From assembly GCA_964574875.1 (NCBI GenBank), contig CAZNOX010000007.1:14714-78713 (forward strand): a DNA stretch of 64,000 nucleotides, written 5' to 3'. This document shows positions 48,869 to 57,990 of this stretch, piece after piece; position 1 is the stretch's first letter, and every line of letters begins with the position of its first letter. Position numbers and translations under genes: made by a program. Source of the DNA: DSCS01 sp035391585 (GTDB lineage: Bacteria > Macinerneyibacteriota > Macinerneyibacteria > Macinerneyibacteriales > DSCS01). The notes below the pieces were generated by a model. The model was not told where the DNA came from and did not search any database. It saw only the letters and a program-made list of their open reading frames with translations.

Positions 48869-51800
48869 GAAGACCTCCGTGAGTTTTTCTTCTGTTTCAT
48901 TTTTTTCAGCAGGCGCCCCGCCTCGGAAAAGAGTCTTTTCAAATAAAGAGGCAGGTGTCTGATATGGAACGGTGCACGTTTGGTTTCCTTCCAGGCCAGG
49001 GCAGGGAGCGCGCTCCAGGGCACAGTCCGTGCCCAGGCAAGAAATCCTGTCCCCGGGTGGGAGCCCTCTTGTTTTTCTTTTTTGCTGAAGAAGAAGTAGA
49101 GGATGGGCATAAAGGTCAATGTAAAGAATGTGGATGTGGTCAGCCCTCCCACTGTCGCATAACTGAGATGCTTCCAGATATCAGATGTTGTCGAATCATC
49201 GGCCTTATCTTTCAGGAGGATGATGGGCAGCAATCCCATGATGGTTGTCAGGGATGTGATGAGGATGGGACGCACCCGGTCCGAAGCCCCGAGAATGATC
49301 CCGTAGGCCCTTTTGACCTTCTTTTCCCGCCGCAGGTAGTTGATATGATTGACCATGATAATGGTATTGTTGACCACGATCCCCGCCAGAAGCATGGACC
49401 CCATGATGGCGTGAATACCGAAGTTCAGCTTAAAGATCTTGTAGAGCCAGATCACCCCGACAAAAGCCAGGGGAAGAGTCAGCAGGATGATAAAAGGTTC
49501 CGTGTAGCTCTCGTAAAGAGCCGCAATGATCATATAGATGAGCAGAATGGCAAATCCAAGCAAAACAAGGATCTTGTTATAATCGGTCTCATCATCCCAC
49601 CATCTCTGGCCGTCGTCTTCGATCTTGAGGGAAAAGCCCGGGGGATAGAGGATATGGTCCCTCAGTCCCTCTTTAAACTCCTCATCGGTCTGATTGGAGC
49701 TGGAAAAATCATAAGAGATGGGATAGGAGTAGGTCTGGTCCTCCCGCTCGATACGCCTTGTGCTGCCCTCGAGTTCGATCTGGGCCACATCACTCAGTTT
49801 GACTCCGTGAGCGAGATAGAGGTTCTTCAACTCATAGAGCCCGATCTTCTCCTCGGGTGAAAAGGTAAAATTGATGTAGTCATTCCCCAGTTTGACCGTG
49901 TTGCGCATGGTGAACTCGGAGACAAGGCTCCGGACTTTAGACGTGACATCGCTGAGAGAGAGCCCGTAAATATCCAGCTTATCCGAATCGATGTTGACCA
50001 CAGCCTTTTTCACTGACGATGTGGTCTCCTCTCCCAGTTTCACTTCGGAGACTTCCCTGAACGAGAGAAGGACATCCTGGAATTTTTTCGCTTCTTCTTT
50101 GAGTTTGGAGTAGTTATAACCCTGAAGCCAGACTGTGGACTGGTAACGGGTCCCCCCCATATACCCTCCCCCGCCGAAGTCGGGGCCGATCCCCCAGATA
50201 CGGACATTGACCTGGGACATGCGGTTCCCGTAGACTTTGAGCTTTTCACGGAGGGCATAAGCTTCTGCGCTTCCCTCAAATTCCTCCTTAAAATAGATGA
50301 TGATGTAGCCTCGTGTCTCTGATATGGATGTCCGGTAATAATCCACGATCTCGTTCCCGGCGATGAGCCCCTCAAACTGGTTGACAGCATCTTTGAGCCT
50401 GAAATCAGGCACATTGGTCTCGGGATAAAATATACAGTTGAGTTCCGGAGGATAATCAAAACCGCCCCAGGAAAAACTGCTCTTGTCCACATCTTCCACA
50501 AAAACATAGATACTGTACCCGATGATGAACAGCATGGCGGCCAAAGCGATCCAGCGTATTCTCAGAAGGAACCCCACGTATTTCTGGTAGAACGAGATAC
50601 CTTTGCTTTTGGCATGCCTCACCTTGGATTCAATATGGAAATAGCTGAACGCGATGGGGATAAGCGAGAAAGAGATGAATATCGAAGCGATCAGGGCCAC
50701 CACAATGGTCTTGGCAAAGGGGATATAGTAGATCTTCAGCTCTTCCTGAAGGAAGACAAAGGGCAGGAGGACACAGACTGTTGTGGTGGTCGAGGCGATG
50801 ATGGGGATGAACATCTCCTTGAACGAGAGGAGGATGGACTCTTTGATCTTCTTTCCCGAGTAATAGTGTTTATGAATATTCTCATAGACCACTACGGCAT
50901 TATCCACAAGAAGGCCGAATGCAAGGGCTATTCCGCTGAGAGTAAATTTATTCAGGCTCTCTCCCGAGAAAAAGAGATAATTGATGGCAAAGGAGACAGA
51001 AAGGAAGATGGAGGACATGGTGATCAGAGACGGTTTCACATGCCGCATGAAGGAAAAGAGGACAAGGAAGATCGCGATGACAGAGACGATGATCTTTAAC
51101 AGAATCGAGCTGTATCCCTCCAGCACAGTCTTTCCTTCATTGTCAGCGACCTTATAAAAGATGTTGGGATACTCTTTTTCCACCTCTTTCAATTTCCTGA
51201 TGACGGCCTGGGAGACCAGGATGGCATTGGCGTCGGAGGCTTTGGTCAGCTGGACATAGACGGCCGGTTTTCCGTTCATCTTATGGATGGTCTGGGGTTC
51301 TTCATCCTTAAACGTGACTTTAGCCACTTGTGCAAGCTTGATGCCGTTTTCCACATCCCAGTTTTCGATGTTTTGAATATCCATGTCGTTGAGGAATGTC
51401 ACATAGATGCGTTTGTCCTGCATCCTGATATTCCCGATGGATATCTTTTTGTTCATACTCATGACCTTATCGACGATGGAATAGAAGGAGATATTGTACT
51501 GTTCAATGGCAGTCTGGTCGTACTCGATGGAGAGTTCCCGTTCTACTCCCCCCTGGATGTCGATTCCCGATACTCCGGGGATCTCAGCCAGCTCCCGCTG
51601 CAGCTCATCTTCAGCGAACTGTGTCAGGCTGTATCCGTCTAATATATCACTGGAAAGGTAAAGGCTGAAGAAGGTGTCCTCTCCGATCTCACGCGGAACA
51701 TACTGCTCCACAGTGGGGCCGTTGATATCATTGGGAAGGTCCTCTTTCAACGTCGAGATCTTTTCATTGACCAAAAACATGACAAAGTCGGGATCAGCAT

Positions 51801-52092
51801 CCCGCTCCAGCTCCACGGTAATATAGCATCGTCCTTCCATGGTGGTGGAAGAGACATCCTGAACCCCTCTGATGGTGTAGATCTCCTCTTCGATGACAGA
51901 GGTGACATACTTGATGATGTTCTCCGGTGACTGATTGGGAAGCCCGGCATAGATGGTGAGCCGGGGATATTCCACTTCAGGAAGATCTTCCTTGGGGATC
52001 TGATAGAAAGCGTAGAGCCCGGTGATTAGAATAACGATGAAAACGAGAATAAATCCTTTTGGTCTTTTCGTAACAAGGTCTGAATAAGCCAT
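48865..52092 (-). CDS. RND efflux transporter subunit (first)
   Basis: 1075 residues. RND fold with 12 membrane helices; the TM4 motif reads FGLLVDNAVVVYENIH. The C-terminus after the last helix has a basic 70-residue cytoplasmic extension missing in the second pump. First gene of the operon; ATG 52092 is six bases after the -10 box without a ribosome site, so its mRNA is predicted leaderless. Confidence 0.9.
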   Translation of the reverse strand: MAYSDLVTKRPKGFILVFIVILITGLYAFYQIPKEDLPEVEYPRLTIYAGLPNQSPENIIKYVTSVIEEEIYTIRGVQDVSSTTMEGRCYITVELERDADPDFVMFLVNEKISTLKEDLPNDINGPTVEQYVPREIGEDTFFSLYLSSDILDGYSLTQFAEDELQRELAEIPGVSGIDIQGGVERELSIEYDQTAIEQYNISFYSIVDKVMSMNKKISIGNIRMQDKRIYVTFLNDMDIQNIENWDVENGIKLAQVAKVTFKDEEPQTIHKMNGKPAVYVQLTKASDANAILVSQAVIRKLKEVEKEYPNIFYKVADNEGKTVLEGYSSILLKIIVSVIAIFLVLFSFMRHVKPSLITMSSIFLSVSFAINYLFFSGESLNKFTLSGIALAFGLLVDNAVVVYENIHKHYYSGKKIKESILLSFKEMFIPIIASTTTTVCVLLPFVFLQEELKIYYIPFAKTIVVALIASIFISFSLIPIAFSYFHIESKVRHAKSKGISFYQKYVGFLLRIRWIALAAMLFIIGYSIYVFVEDVDKSSFSWGGFDYPPELNCIFYPETNVPDFRLKDAVNQFEGLIAGNEIVDYYRTSISETRGYIIIYFKEEFEGSAEAYALREKLKVYGNRMSQVNVRIWGIGPDFGGGGYMGGTRYQSTVWLQGYNYSKLKEEAKKFQDVLLSFREVSEVKLGEETTSSVKKAVVNIDSDKLDIYGLSLSDVTSKVRSLVSEFTMRNTVKLGNDYINFTFSPEEKIGLYELKNLYLAHGVKLSDVAQIELEGSTRRIEREDQTYSYPISYDFSSSNQTDEEFKEGLRDHILYPPGFSLKIEDDGQRWWDDETDYNKILVLLGFAILLIYMIIAALYESYTEPFIILLTLPLAFVGVIWLYKIFKLNFGIHAIMGSMLLAGIVVNNTIIMVNHINYLRREKKVKRAYGIILGASDRVRPILITSLTTIMGLLPIILLKDKADDSTTSDIWKHLSYATVGGLTTSTFFTLTFMPILYFFFSKKEKQEGSHPGTGFLAWARTVPWSALPALAWKETKRAPFHIRHLPLYLKRLFSEAGRLLKKMKQKKNSRRSS

Positions 52093-52098
52093 ATGAGC

Positions 52099-52126
52099 AG
52101 TCTACCCCCATTTTTATATTCGTCAA
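52099..52126 (-). promoter_or_regulatory. Promoter predicted to give a leaderless RND operon mRNA
   Basis: TTGACG (52121-52126), 16-base spacer, TAGACT (52099-52104), six bases, ATG 52092. Confidence 0.72.
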
Positions 52127-52194
52127 CACTTCAAAATAGACAGGCGTCCTTTAAAAATTGTTTCATTTACTTATACGAAAAGAAGAAGAGAAAT

Positions 52195-52224
52195 GTCCCC
52201 CGAACGGGAAAGGATTCGGGGGAC
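52195..52224 (-). terminator. Terminator after the M16C protease gene
   Basis: Ten-bp perfect stem GTCCCCCGAA/TTCGGGGGAC; the following T tract is interrupted (ATTTCTCTTC). Confidence 0.7.
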
Positions 52225-52232
52225 AGACGGAT

Positions 52233-55160
52233 TTAATCGTAAAATCCCTTGACAGATTCAAACAGGCTGCTGTTCTTCTCTATTGCGGCTTCGCTTCCCA
52301 CCACACAGATGGTGTTTTTGCTCAAAACATCGGTGAGCAGCCCGGAAAAACGCACGATCCCGTCTCCTGTGGTTTGAAGGATCTCATCGCGCTCCTGCTG
52401 AAAATCGGCATGAGAAAGGCCGCGGAGAATCCGGGAGAGAATGACCTCTCCCTTCATGGCCGGAGTCACCGGGGTATCGATCTCGCTGATGGTTCCGATG
52501 ATATATTTGAGGATCTCCTCTTCACTCAATTCAAGCGATGAGACATATTCCGGGATATGGTCATACGCCTCTAAAGTCTTTTGAAGCTGAGGGTCCCTGT
52601 ATGAGCAGAAAAGCATAAGCCCGCTGCGTGAGATCCGCGGGAAAACGCCATAGGCTCCCCCCTGGACACGGATCCGGTTCCAGAGATAATCATACTTCAG
52701 GATCGTGGCCAGGACCCGGAGGCTTCCATGATAACGATACCCCAGCTGATGGAAGTCATAACCCTTGGCAACGTACTGGACCTGCCCGGGAATCATGATG
52801 CCTTCATTGCCCGTTTCACGCTTCACCGGGGCAAGGCTCTCCGCATGACAAGGCCCCTGGTCATCAGGAAGAAGAAGGCGGGCCCGTTTCTTCACATCCG
52901 TAGTCTCCTCCGTCCTGTCTACGGTCACAGAAAAGAGCGGTTTGACTGAAGAAAAGACATCATGCCGGACCTTTTCCAGCCTGCTTGCAAGGGATTCATA
53001 GATCTCCTCGAACTTGTCGTCTGTCTCCTTGATAAACCGGTAAAACTCCCAGCCGGATGTGGCTTCATCAAAACGTCCCTCGGCGGTGATGGAAGAGGCA
53101 AGTCTTTTCATGGCCAGAAGATGCCCGGCATCCATGGCCATGGCTTCCATTTGGGCCCTGATATTCCGGACGATCTCATGGATCCGCTCTTTGTTCCGGA
53201 AGAGTGATTTCTGAAGGATCTCCCGGAGAAGTTCAACTGCTTGCCGGGCATTGTCTCTGAGATAACGCCCCTGGACGAGAAACCCGCATCTGACGTGACC
53301 CGGATTATCCTTCTCGGGATAGAGGACCAGATCCGTGGTCAACTGTCCGAAGACCTTGTCACGCGTCTTGGAAAGGTCCCTGTAGTCATACTTTTCTGTA
53401 TCGATTCCTCCGAGGATCTCTGCCAGGAGTGACGCCACAGGCCAGAGGTCTTCATCCACACAAGCCATGTCGTAGAAGATATGGTCATAGAGGATCCCGT
53501 TTGTCTCCGCCCGCGAAACAAGCAGTTTCGCTCCATGGACATCATACTCTTCCCAGGGGAACCGTTCAGTCTCGGGATCGATATCCGACAGCTCCAGCTT
53601 AGGGAGAGAGGCGATCTCCCCGGGGGTATCAGGAGTATTCTGCCAGCGGCGCAGGTCCCCCAGTTCATCATGGAGAGAGGCGATCTCCTCCTCACTCATG
53701 GCCTCTTTTGTCTTTTGAAGATGATCCGCAAGCGCCTGTTCCATCTCCTCCACCATGTCAGGACGCGGTGTCATCACCAGGAGGGAGGCATGGGGGTTAT
53801 CAATGAGGTAGCGCCTGATGAGTCCCTCAAAATATCCGTGGCCCATCTGGCTTTTGATCCGCTGTAAAGGCTCTTCAAAAGCCAGGTGAAGAGACGGCTC
53901 CCTGTCGTAAAGCCATCCGTTCAGAGCAGCGATGTTATAGACAAGTCCCCGGGGAAATCCCTGAAAGTCACCTTCTCTGAGAGCAAACTCCTTTTTATTG
54001 ACAGCCCCTTCCACAAGTCCGTGGTCTAATCCTTTCTCTGCGCATTCACGAAGAGTCTCGTCCACTATTTTCAGGAATGCCCCCTTTTGTCCGGCGTCAC
54101 TCCCTTTGACGATGACCGACATGAGAGGCTGGCGGATCCCCGAGAGATAATACCCCGATACAGACTTCCCGATTTTCTCTTCCAGAAGGGCGCGTCTCAG
54201 GGGAGAGGCCGGAGTATCGAGAAGGATATACTTGAGAATGTCCATACCCAGGGCAGTCTCCGGATCCAAAGCGTCTCCGGCCGAGATATTATAGGCCATG
54301 ACCGTCTTTTCACGGGTCTCCTCCCCTTTGGAAACAGGATAGGAAAAATGTGATTCTCTGAGGGCGTCAAAGGGTTTCTGCATGGCTATGGCCGAAGAGG
54401 GTTCTTCAGCCTTGTAAGGCCTCAGAAAATTGGTCTGAAGGAACTCCAGGACATCCTCTGTCTCAATATCTCCGTAGAGATAGATATAGCTGTTGGAAGG
54501 ATGATAGTAGAGGCGGTGGAACCGCAGGAATTCTTCATAAGTCAGATCAGGGATATAAGCCGGATCCCCTCCTGAGACGAAGCCGTAAGGGGTATCCGGA
54601 TAAAGGCTCCCGAGGATCTTTCGGAAAAGAAGATTGTCGGGGGATGAGAAGGCTCCCTTCATCTCGCTGTAGACGACCCCGTTACAGCGCAGAGGCGCCT
54701 CTTTATCCTCCATCTCATAATGCCATCCTTCCTGCAGAAAGATATTTTTGTTTTTTGTGATCAGGGGATGAAAGACAGCATCGCAATAGACGTCCATGAG
54801 ATTGAAGAAGTCTTTCCGGTTTCGGCTGGCCACCGGGTAGACTGTCTTGTCCGGGTAGGTCATGGCATTGAGAAAGGTCTTCAGGGAGCTTTTATTCAGT
54901 TCGATAAAGGGATCTTTCGTGGGAAACTTTTCTGATCCGCACAGGACGGAATGCTCCATAATATGGGCGACACCGGTATGGTCTGACGGCGGAGTCCGGA
55001 AGGCTACAGAGAAGACTTTATTGTCATCACTGTTTTTGACATGGACAAATCGGGCTCCTGTAGCCACATGCCTGTAGAGAAAGACCTCGGAAGATATCTC
55101 GCCGATCTCCTCTCTCCTGATGAGTTCGAATCCATGCTGCTTTTTTGTACCGCCGGCCAT
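52233..55160 (-). CDS. M16C metalloprotease (presequence-protease-like)
   Basis: 975 residues from ATG 55160, which follows AAAGGAT. The inverted zinc motif HIMEH gives His66, Glu69 and His70, and YSEMKG supplies the distal Glu. A DUF-type M16C-associated domain and two further inactive repeats complete the PreP/Cym1-like clam-shell. It degrades small peptides in the cytoplasm. It lies 20 bases after the carboxyltransferase gene, in one unit, and is followed by a terminator. Confidence 0.88.
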   Translation of the reverse strand: MAGGTKKQHGFELIRREEIGEISSEVFLYRHVATGARFVHVKNSDDNKVFSVAFRTPPSDHTGVAHIMEHSVLCGSEKFPTKDPFIELNKSSLKTFLNAMTYPDKTVYPVASRNRKDFFNLMDVYCDAVFHPLITKNKNIFLQEGWHYEMEDKEAPLRCNGVVYSEMKGAFSSPDNLLFRKILGSLYPDTPYGFVSGGDPAYIPDLTYEEFLRFHRLYYHPSNSYIYLYGDIETEDVLEFLQTNFLRPYKAEEPSSAIAMQKPFDALRESHFSYPVSKGEETREKTVMAYNISAGDALDPETALGMDILKYILLDTPASPLRRALLEEKIGKSVSGYYLSGIRQPLMSVIVKGSDAGQKGAFLKIVDETLRECAEKGLDHGLVEGAVNKKEFALREGDFQGFPRGLVYNIAALNGWLYDREPSLHLAFEEPLQRIKSQMGHGYFEGLIRRYLIDNPHASLLVMTPRPDMVEEMEQALADHLQKTKEAMSEEEIASLHDELGDLRRWQNTPDTPGEIASLPKLELSDIDPETERFPWEEYDVHGAKLLVSRAETNGILYDHIFYDMACVDEDLWPVASLLAEILGGIDTEKYDYRDLSKTRDKVFGQLTTDLVLYPEKDNPGHVRCGFLVQGRYLRDNARQAVELLREILQKSLFRNKERIHEIVRNIRAQMEAMAMDAGHLLAMKRLASSITAEGRFDEATSGWEFYRFIKETDDKFEEIYESLASRLEKVRHDVFSSVKPLFSVTVDRTEETTDVKKRARLLLPDDQGPCHAESLAPVKRETGNEGIMIPGQVQYVAKGYDFHQLGYRYHGSLRVLATILKYDYLWNRIRVQGGAYGVFPRISRSGLMLFCSYRDPQLQKTLEAYDHIPEYVSSLELSEEEILKYIIGTISEIDTPVTPAMKGEVILSRILRGLSHADFQQERDEILQTTGDGIVRFSGLLTDVLSKNTICVVGSEAAIEKNSSLFESVKGFYD

Positions 55161-55179
55161 GATCCATCCTTTCCGTCTG

Positions 55180-56721
55180 TTAAAACCATCCGCCTTCAGC
55201 GACCTGTTCGGAGAACTCCTGGATCTCCTCATACTCCTTTTCTCTCTCGTCCGCATAATCCTTGATCCTTTTGTTCTTCAGAAACCCTTCCGCTGTCTGA
55301 GGGAAAAGAAGGTAAAGCAGGCGGTCTTTCGGGGTGCTGCAGAGAGGCCGTCCGCATTCATCACAGTAGGGATCATCAAAATGGACCTCTTCTTTAAGGT
55401 AGAAGGACGGTTCATCTTTTCCTGTGATCATTTTTCTGAACTCGGGACGGATGTCTGACGGAGTTTTGCCGTAAGCGCCCTGGACCAGGGCCTTAAAGGG
55501 GGCGGTGACCATCTTGTATCGTCCTTTGATAACATTCATGACAGCCTGGACGCCGACGATCTGGGATGTGGGTGTCACAAGAGGGGGATACCCCGCATCT
55601 CTTCTCACCTCGACGATCTCCTTCATAACATCCTGGATCCGGTCAGTGGCATTGAATGTCTCAAGCTGGGAGAGAAGATTTGTATACATCCCGCCCGGTA
55701 TCTGGGCTTCCAGAACCAGATAATCGGGAGGTGAAAAATTAAACATCTTTTCAAGGTCGTGCATCTCTTTCAAGGCTTTGGAAAACTCTTTTTGATCCAC
55801 AGACTCGATGATCCGTTCCACCTTTTCCTCGATCTGCCTGGGCAGGACAATGGGAAAAGGCATGGGGGTATTGAGCTTGTCAAAGGGTTCCAGGACCTTT
55901 CGGACCTCACGCAGCCTGTTGTCGATCTCAGCGAAAAGCTTGGGATCATAACCGACATTCCGCCCCATTTTCATGGCGAAGACACTGAGCAGTTCGATGG
56001 ACGGCAGAGATGACCCTCCGCTCATGGACATGAAAGCGGTGTCCACCGCATCGATTCCCAAAGCCATGGCGATGACGCCGTTCAGGTGACCGTAACCCGG
56101 CGTGGTATGGGTATGAAGATGAAGGGGAAGCGAGACCTCTTCCTTGAGCCTGGTAATAAGCTCATAGGCCATTTCAGGCGAGAGAAGGCCGGCCATATCT
56201 TTGATGGTGATCACGTCAGCCCCGAGGTCTTTGAGTTTCAAAGCATAATCGACAAAGTACTCCACATGAAACACAGGGCCTGTGGTATAGGCGATGGCTC
56301 CGTCAAAGATCCCGTTTTCTTCCTTGACGGCTTTAACGGCGACCTTCAGGTTCTCGGGATCGTTTAAGGCATCAAAGATCCGCATCACACCCACGCCGCT
56401 GCGGATCGCCGTGCGGTTAAACTCGTCGACGATCTCATCGGGATAGGGATTATAACCGAAGAGATTCTGTCCCCGGCACAAAGCGCGTATGGGGACGGCC
56501 GGCCCCAAGGCTGAATAGATCTTATCCAGGCGCTCCCACGGATCTTCATTCAGATATCTCATGGTGGCATCCAGGGTCGCTCCTCCCCAGGCTTCTATAC
56601 TGTTTAAATCGGCTTTTTTCAGCTCCTCTAAAACATAAAGGATCTGTTCAGTGGTCATACGGGTTGCCAACAGGCTCTGATGACCGTCCCGCAAAGAAAC
56701 ATCGTTGAATCTGATACGCAT
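55180..56721 (-). CDS. Biotin-dependent carboxyltransferase subunit (5S/OadA/PycB type)
   Basis: 513 residues. DGHQSLLATRM (metal Asp), TIKDMAGLL with the carboxylatable Lys, and HLHTHTTPGYGH with two metal His are the TIM-barrel active site of oxaloacetate decarboxylase alpha, pyruvate carboxylase and transcarboxylase 5S. No C-terminal biotin domain (no AMKM) is present, so it needs a separate carrier not in the window. CDECGRPLC near 470 could be a structural zinc site. GGGGGG precedes ATG 56721. Confidence 0.85.
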   Translation of the reverse strand: MRIRFNDVSLRDGHQSLLATRMTTEQILYVLEELKKADLNSIEAWGGATLDATMRYLNEDPWERLDKIYSALGPAVPIRALCRGQNLFGYNPYPDEIVDEFNRTAIRSGVGVMRIFDALNDPENLKVAVKAVKEENGIFDGAIAYTTGPVFHVEYFVDYALKLKDLGADVITIKDMAGLLSPEMAYELITRLKEEVSLPLHLHTHTTPGYGHLNGVIAMALGIDAVDTAFMSMSGGSSLPSIELLSVFAMKMGRNVGYDPKLFAEIDNRLREVRKVLEPFDKLNTPMPFPIVLPRQIEEKVERIIESVDQKEFSKALKEMHDLEKMFNFSPPDYLVLEAQIPGGMYTNLLSQLETFNATDRIQDVMKEIVEVRRDAGYPPLVTPTSQIVGVQAVMNVIKGRYKMVTAPFKALVQGAYGKTPSDIRPEFRKMITGKDEPSFYLKEEVHFDDPYCDECGRPLCSTPKDRLLYLLFPQTAEGFLKNKRIKDYADEREKEYEEIQEFSEQVAEGGWF

Positions 56722-56747
56722 CGGGTACCCCCCCTTTCAACGAGTTG

Positions 56748-56775
56748 ACTATACCAGAATGAAGCTATCTTTCAA
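56748..56775 (-). promoter_or_regulatory. Promoter of the carboxyltransferase-protease unit
   Basis: TTGAAA (56770-56775), 16-base spacer, TATAGT (56748-56753). Confidence 0.72.
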
Positions 56776-56809
56776 TATAAAAAGGGATTGTCCCCATGAG
56801 ATAAAGATA

Positions 56810-56837
56810 TTGACAACCGGGCTTTATTGCTTATCAT
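56810..56837 (+). promoter_or_regulatory. Promoter of the PTS IIA gene
   Basis: TTGACA (56810-56815), 16-base spacer, TATCAT (56832-56837). Confidence 0.7.
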
Positions 56838-56860
56838 AATGGCAAGCTAAGGAGGCACAC

Positions 56861-57307
56861 ATGCTGCTCAAGGATTATCTGGCTCCTGAATTAGTCTTTT
56901 TTGATGACTCTTCTCCGGATAAGGAAGAATCCATCCGTTTCCTCTGCCATGAGATTGCCAGAGTCCACCACCTGGATGCTTCTCTTCTGTTTCATGATGT
57001 CATGGACCGCGAATCCAGGATGACCACCGGAATGGGAAGCCATATCGCCGTCCCTCATGCCAGGATGGAAAGCCTGGACCGTTTTTATATGGCCTGTCTG
57101 GTCAATCACAAAGGGATCGATTTCCAATCCCTTGATGACAAACCTGTGCATATCGTTGTTCTTCTGCTTTCTCCCAGAAGAATGGTCAAGGAGCATATCA
57201 GCCTTTTATCGAAGATCTCCTACTTCCTCACTGATGAAGGCAATTTTCAGAAACTTCTTGACGCCCGTTCTTTTGAAGACATTGAAAAGATCGTCCGGGC
57301 TTACTAG
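56861..57307 (+). CDS. PTS EIIA component, PtsN/fructose type
   Basis: 148 residues; the phosphorylation site His66 is in GSHIAVPHARM. TTGMGSHIAVPH is the standard EIIA-Ntr/fructose signature. No sugar permease is adjacent, so a regulatory PtsN-like role is more likely than sugar uptake. AAGGAGG precedes ATG 56861. The stop overlaps that of radC by four bases. Confidence 0.88.
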   Translation: MLLKDYLAPELVFFDDSSPDKEESIRFLCHEIARVHHLDASLLFHDVMDRESRMTTGMGSHIAVPHARMESLDRFYMACLVNHKGIDFQSLDDKPVHIVVLLLSPRRMVKEHISLLSKISYFLTDEGNFQKLLDARSFEDIEKIVRAY

Positions 57308-57984
57308 AAAAGCCCCCTGCTTTTCAAACTGACATAACTCTCTGAACAGATAATAAGATGGTCCAGCAGTTGAATATCAAGGTCCCGGCATAAACGGTCG
57401 AGTTTCTCAGTAAAGGCGATGTCCGCCCGTGAGGGTTCGCTAATCCCCGAAGGATGATTATGGACCAGGATGATGGCTGTGGCCCCTGTATTGAAAATAT
57501 CTCTGACGATGTTCCTCGGATAGAGATAGGAGTAATTGACACTCCCCTCCTGATACCGGAAGATTTCCAGGACCCTGTTCCGCCCGTTGAGGCAGAGGAC
57601 GCAGAAGATCTCATTGGCCCGTCCGCCGTACCAGGCCCTGAAAAAATCTGCGACCGCATCAGGAGAGTCGACTTTCACGCTTTCACTGATCACATTTTGA
57701 TGGAGGTAGGTGACGATAAGCTCTTTTGTCATGAGCAGGAGGTCCGCTGTCCGCTCCCCGACTCCGGGGCATTCCAGGAGCTCTTCGCGGCCGCTGTCCA
57801 ATATGTTTTTGAGAGAGCCGAACCTTTTCAATAATCTCTTGGACAGGTCTTTTGTATCCTTCCTGACATTGACAGCCCCGAGGACCATTTCCAGGATCTC
57901 ATACTCGGCAAACCCGGAAAACCCCGATCGCCGGAATCTCTCTCTCAGTCGTTTTTTATGTCCTTCGTTTCCAAAACCGGCCAT
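57304..57984 (-). CDS. radC: RadC-like JAMM/MPN protein
   Basis: 226 residues. A helix-hairpin-helix (LLECPGVGERTADLL) at about 65-80 precedes the JAMM metal motif HNHPSG...SRAD near 175-185. Despite the name, a repair role is doubtful in the family; the sequence only supports a DNA-binding metallo-hydrolase. AAAGGA precedes ATG 57984. Last gene of the long iorA operon. Confidence 0.88.
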   Translation of the reverse strand: MAGFGNEGHKKRLRERFRRSGFSGFAEYEILEMVLGAVNVRKDTKDLSKRLLKRFGSLKNILDSGREELLECPGVGERTADLLLMTKELIVTYLHQNVISESVKVDSPDAVADFFRAWYGGRANEIFCVLCLNGRNRVLEIFRYQEGSVNYSYLYPRNIVRDIFNTGATAIILVHNHPSGISEPSRADIAFTEKLDRLCRDLDIQLLDHLIICSESYVSLKSRGLF

Positions 57985-57990
57985 GATCCT

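Noticed and set aside
48955..49860. 301-codon frame opposite the first RND gene
   Set aside because: Antisense of a membrane transporter; composition is hydrophilic mirror of hydrophobic codons, no motif.
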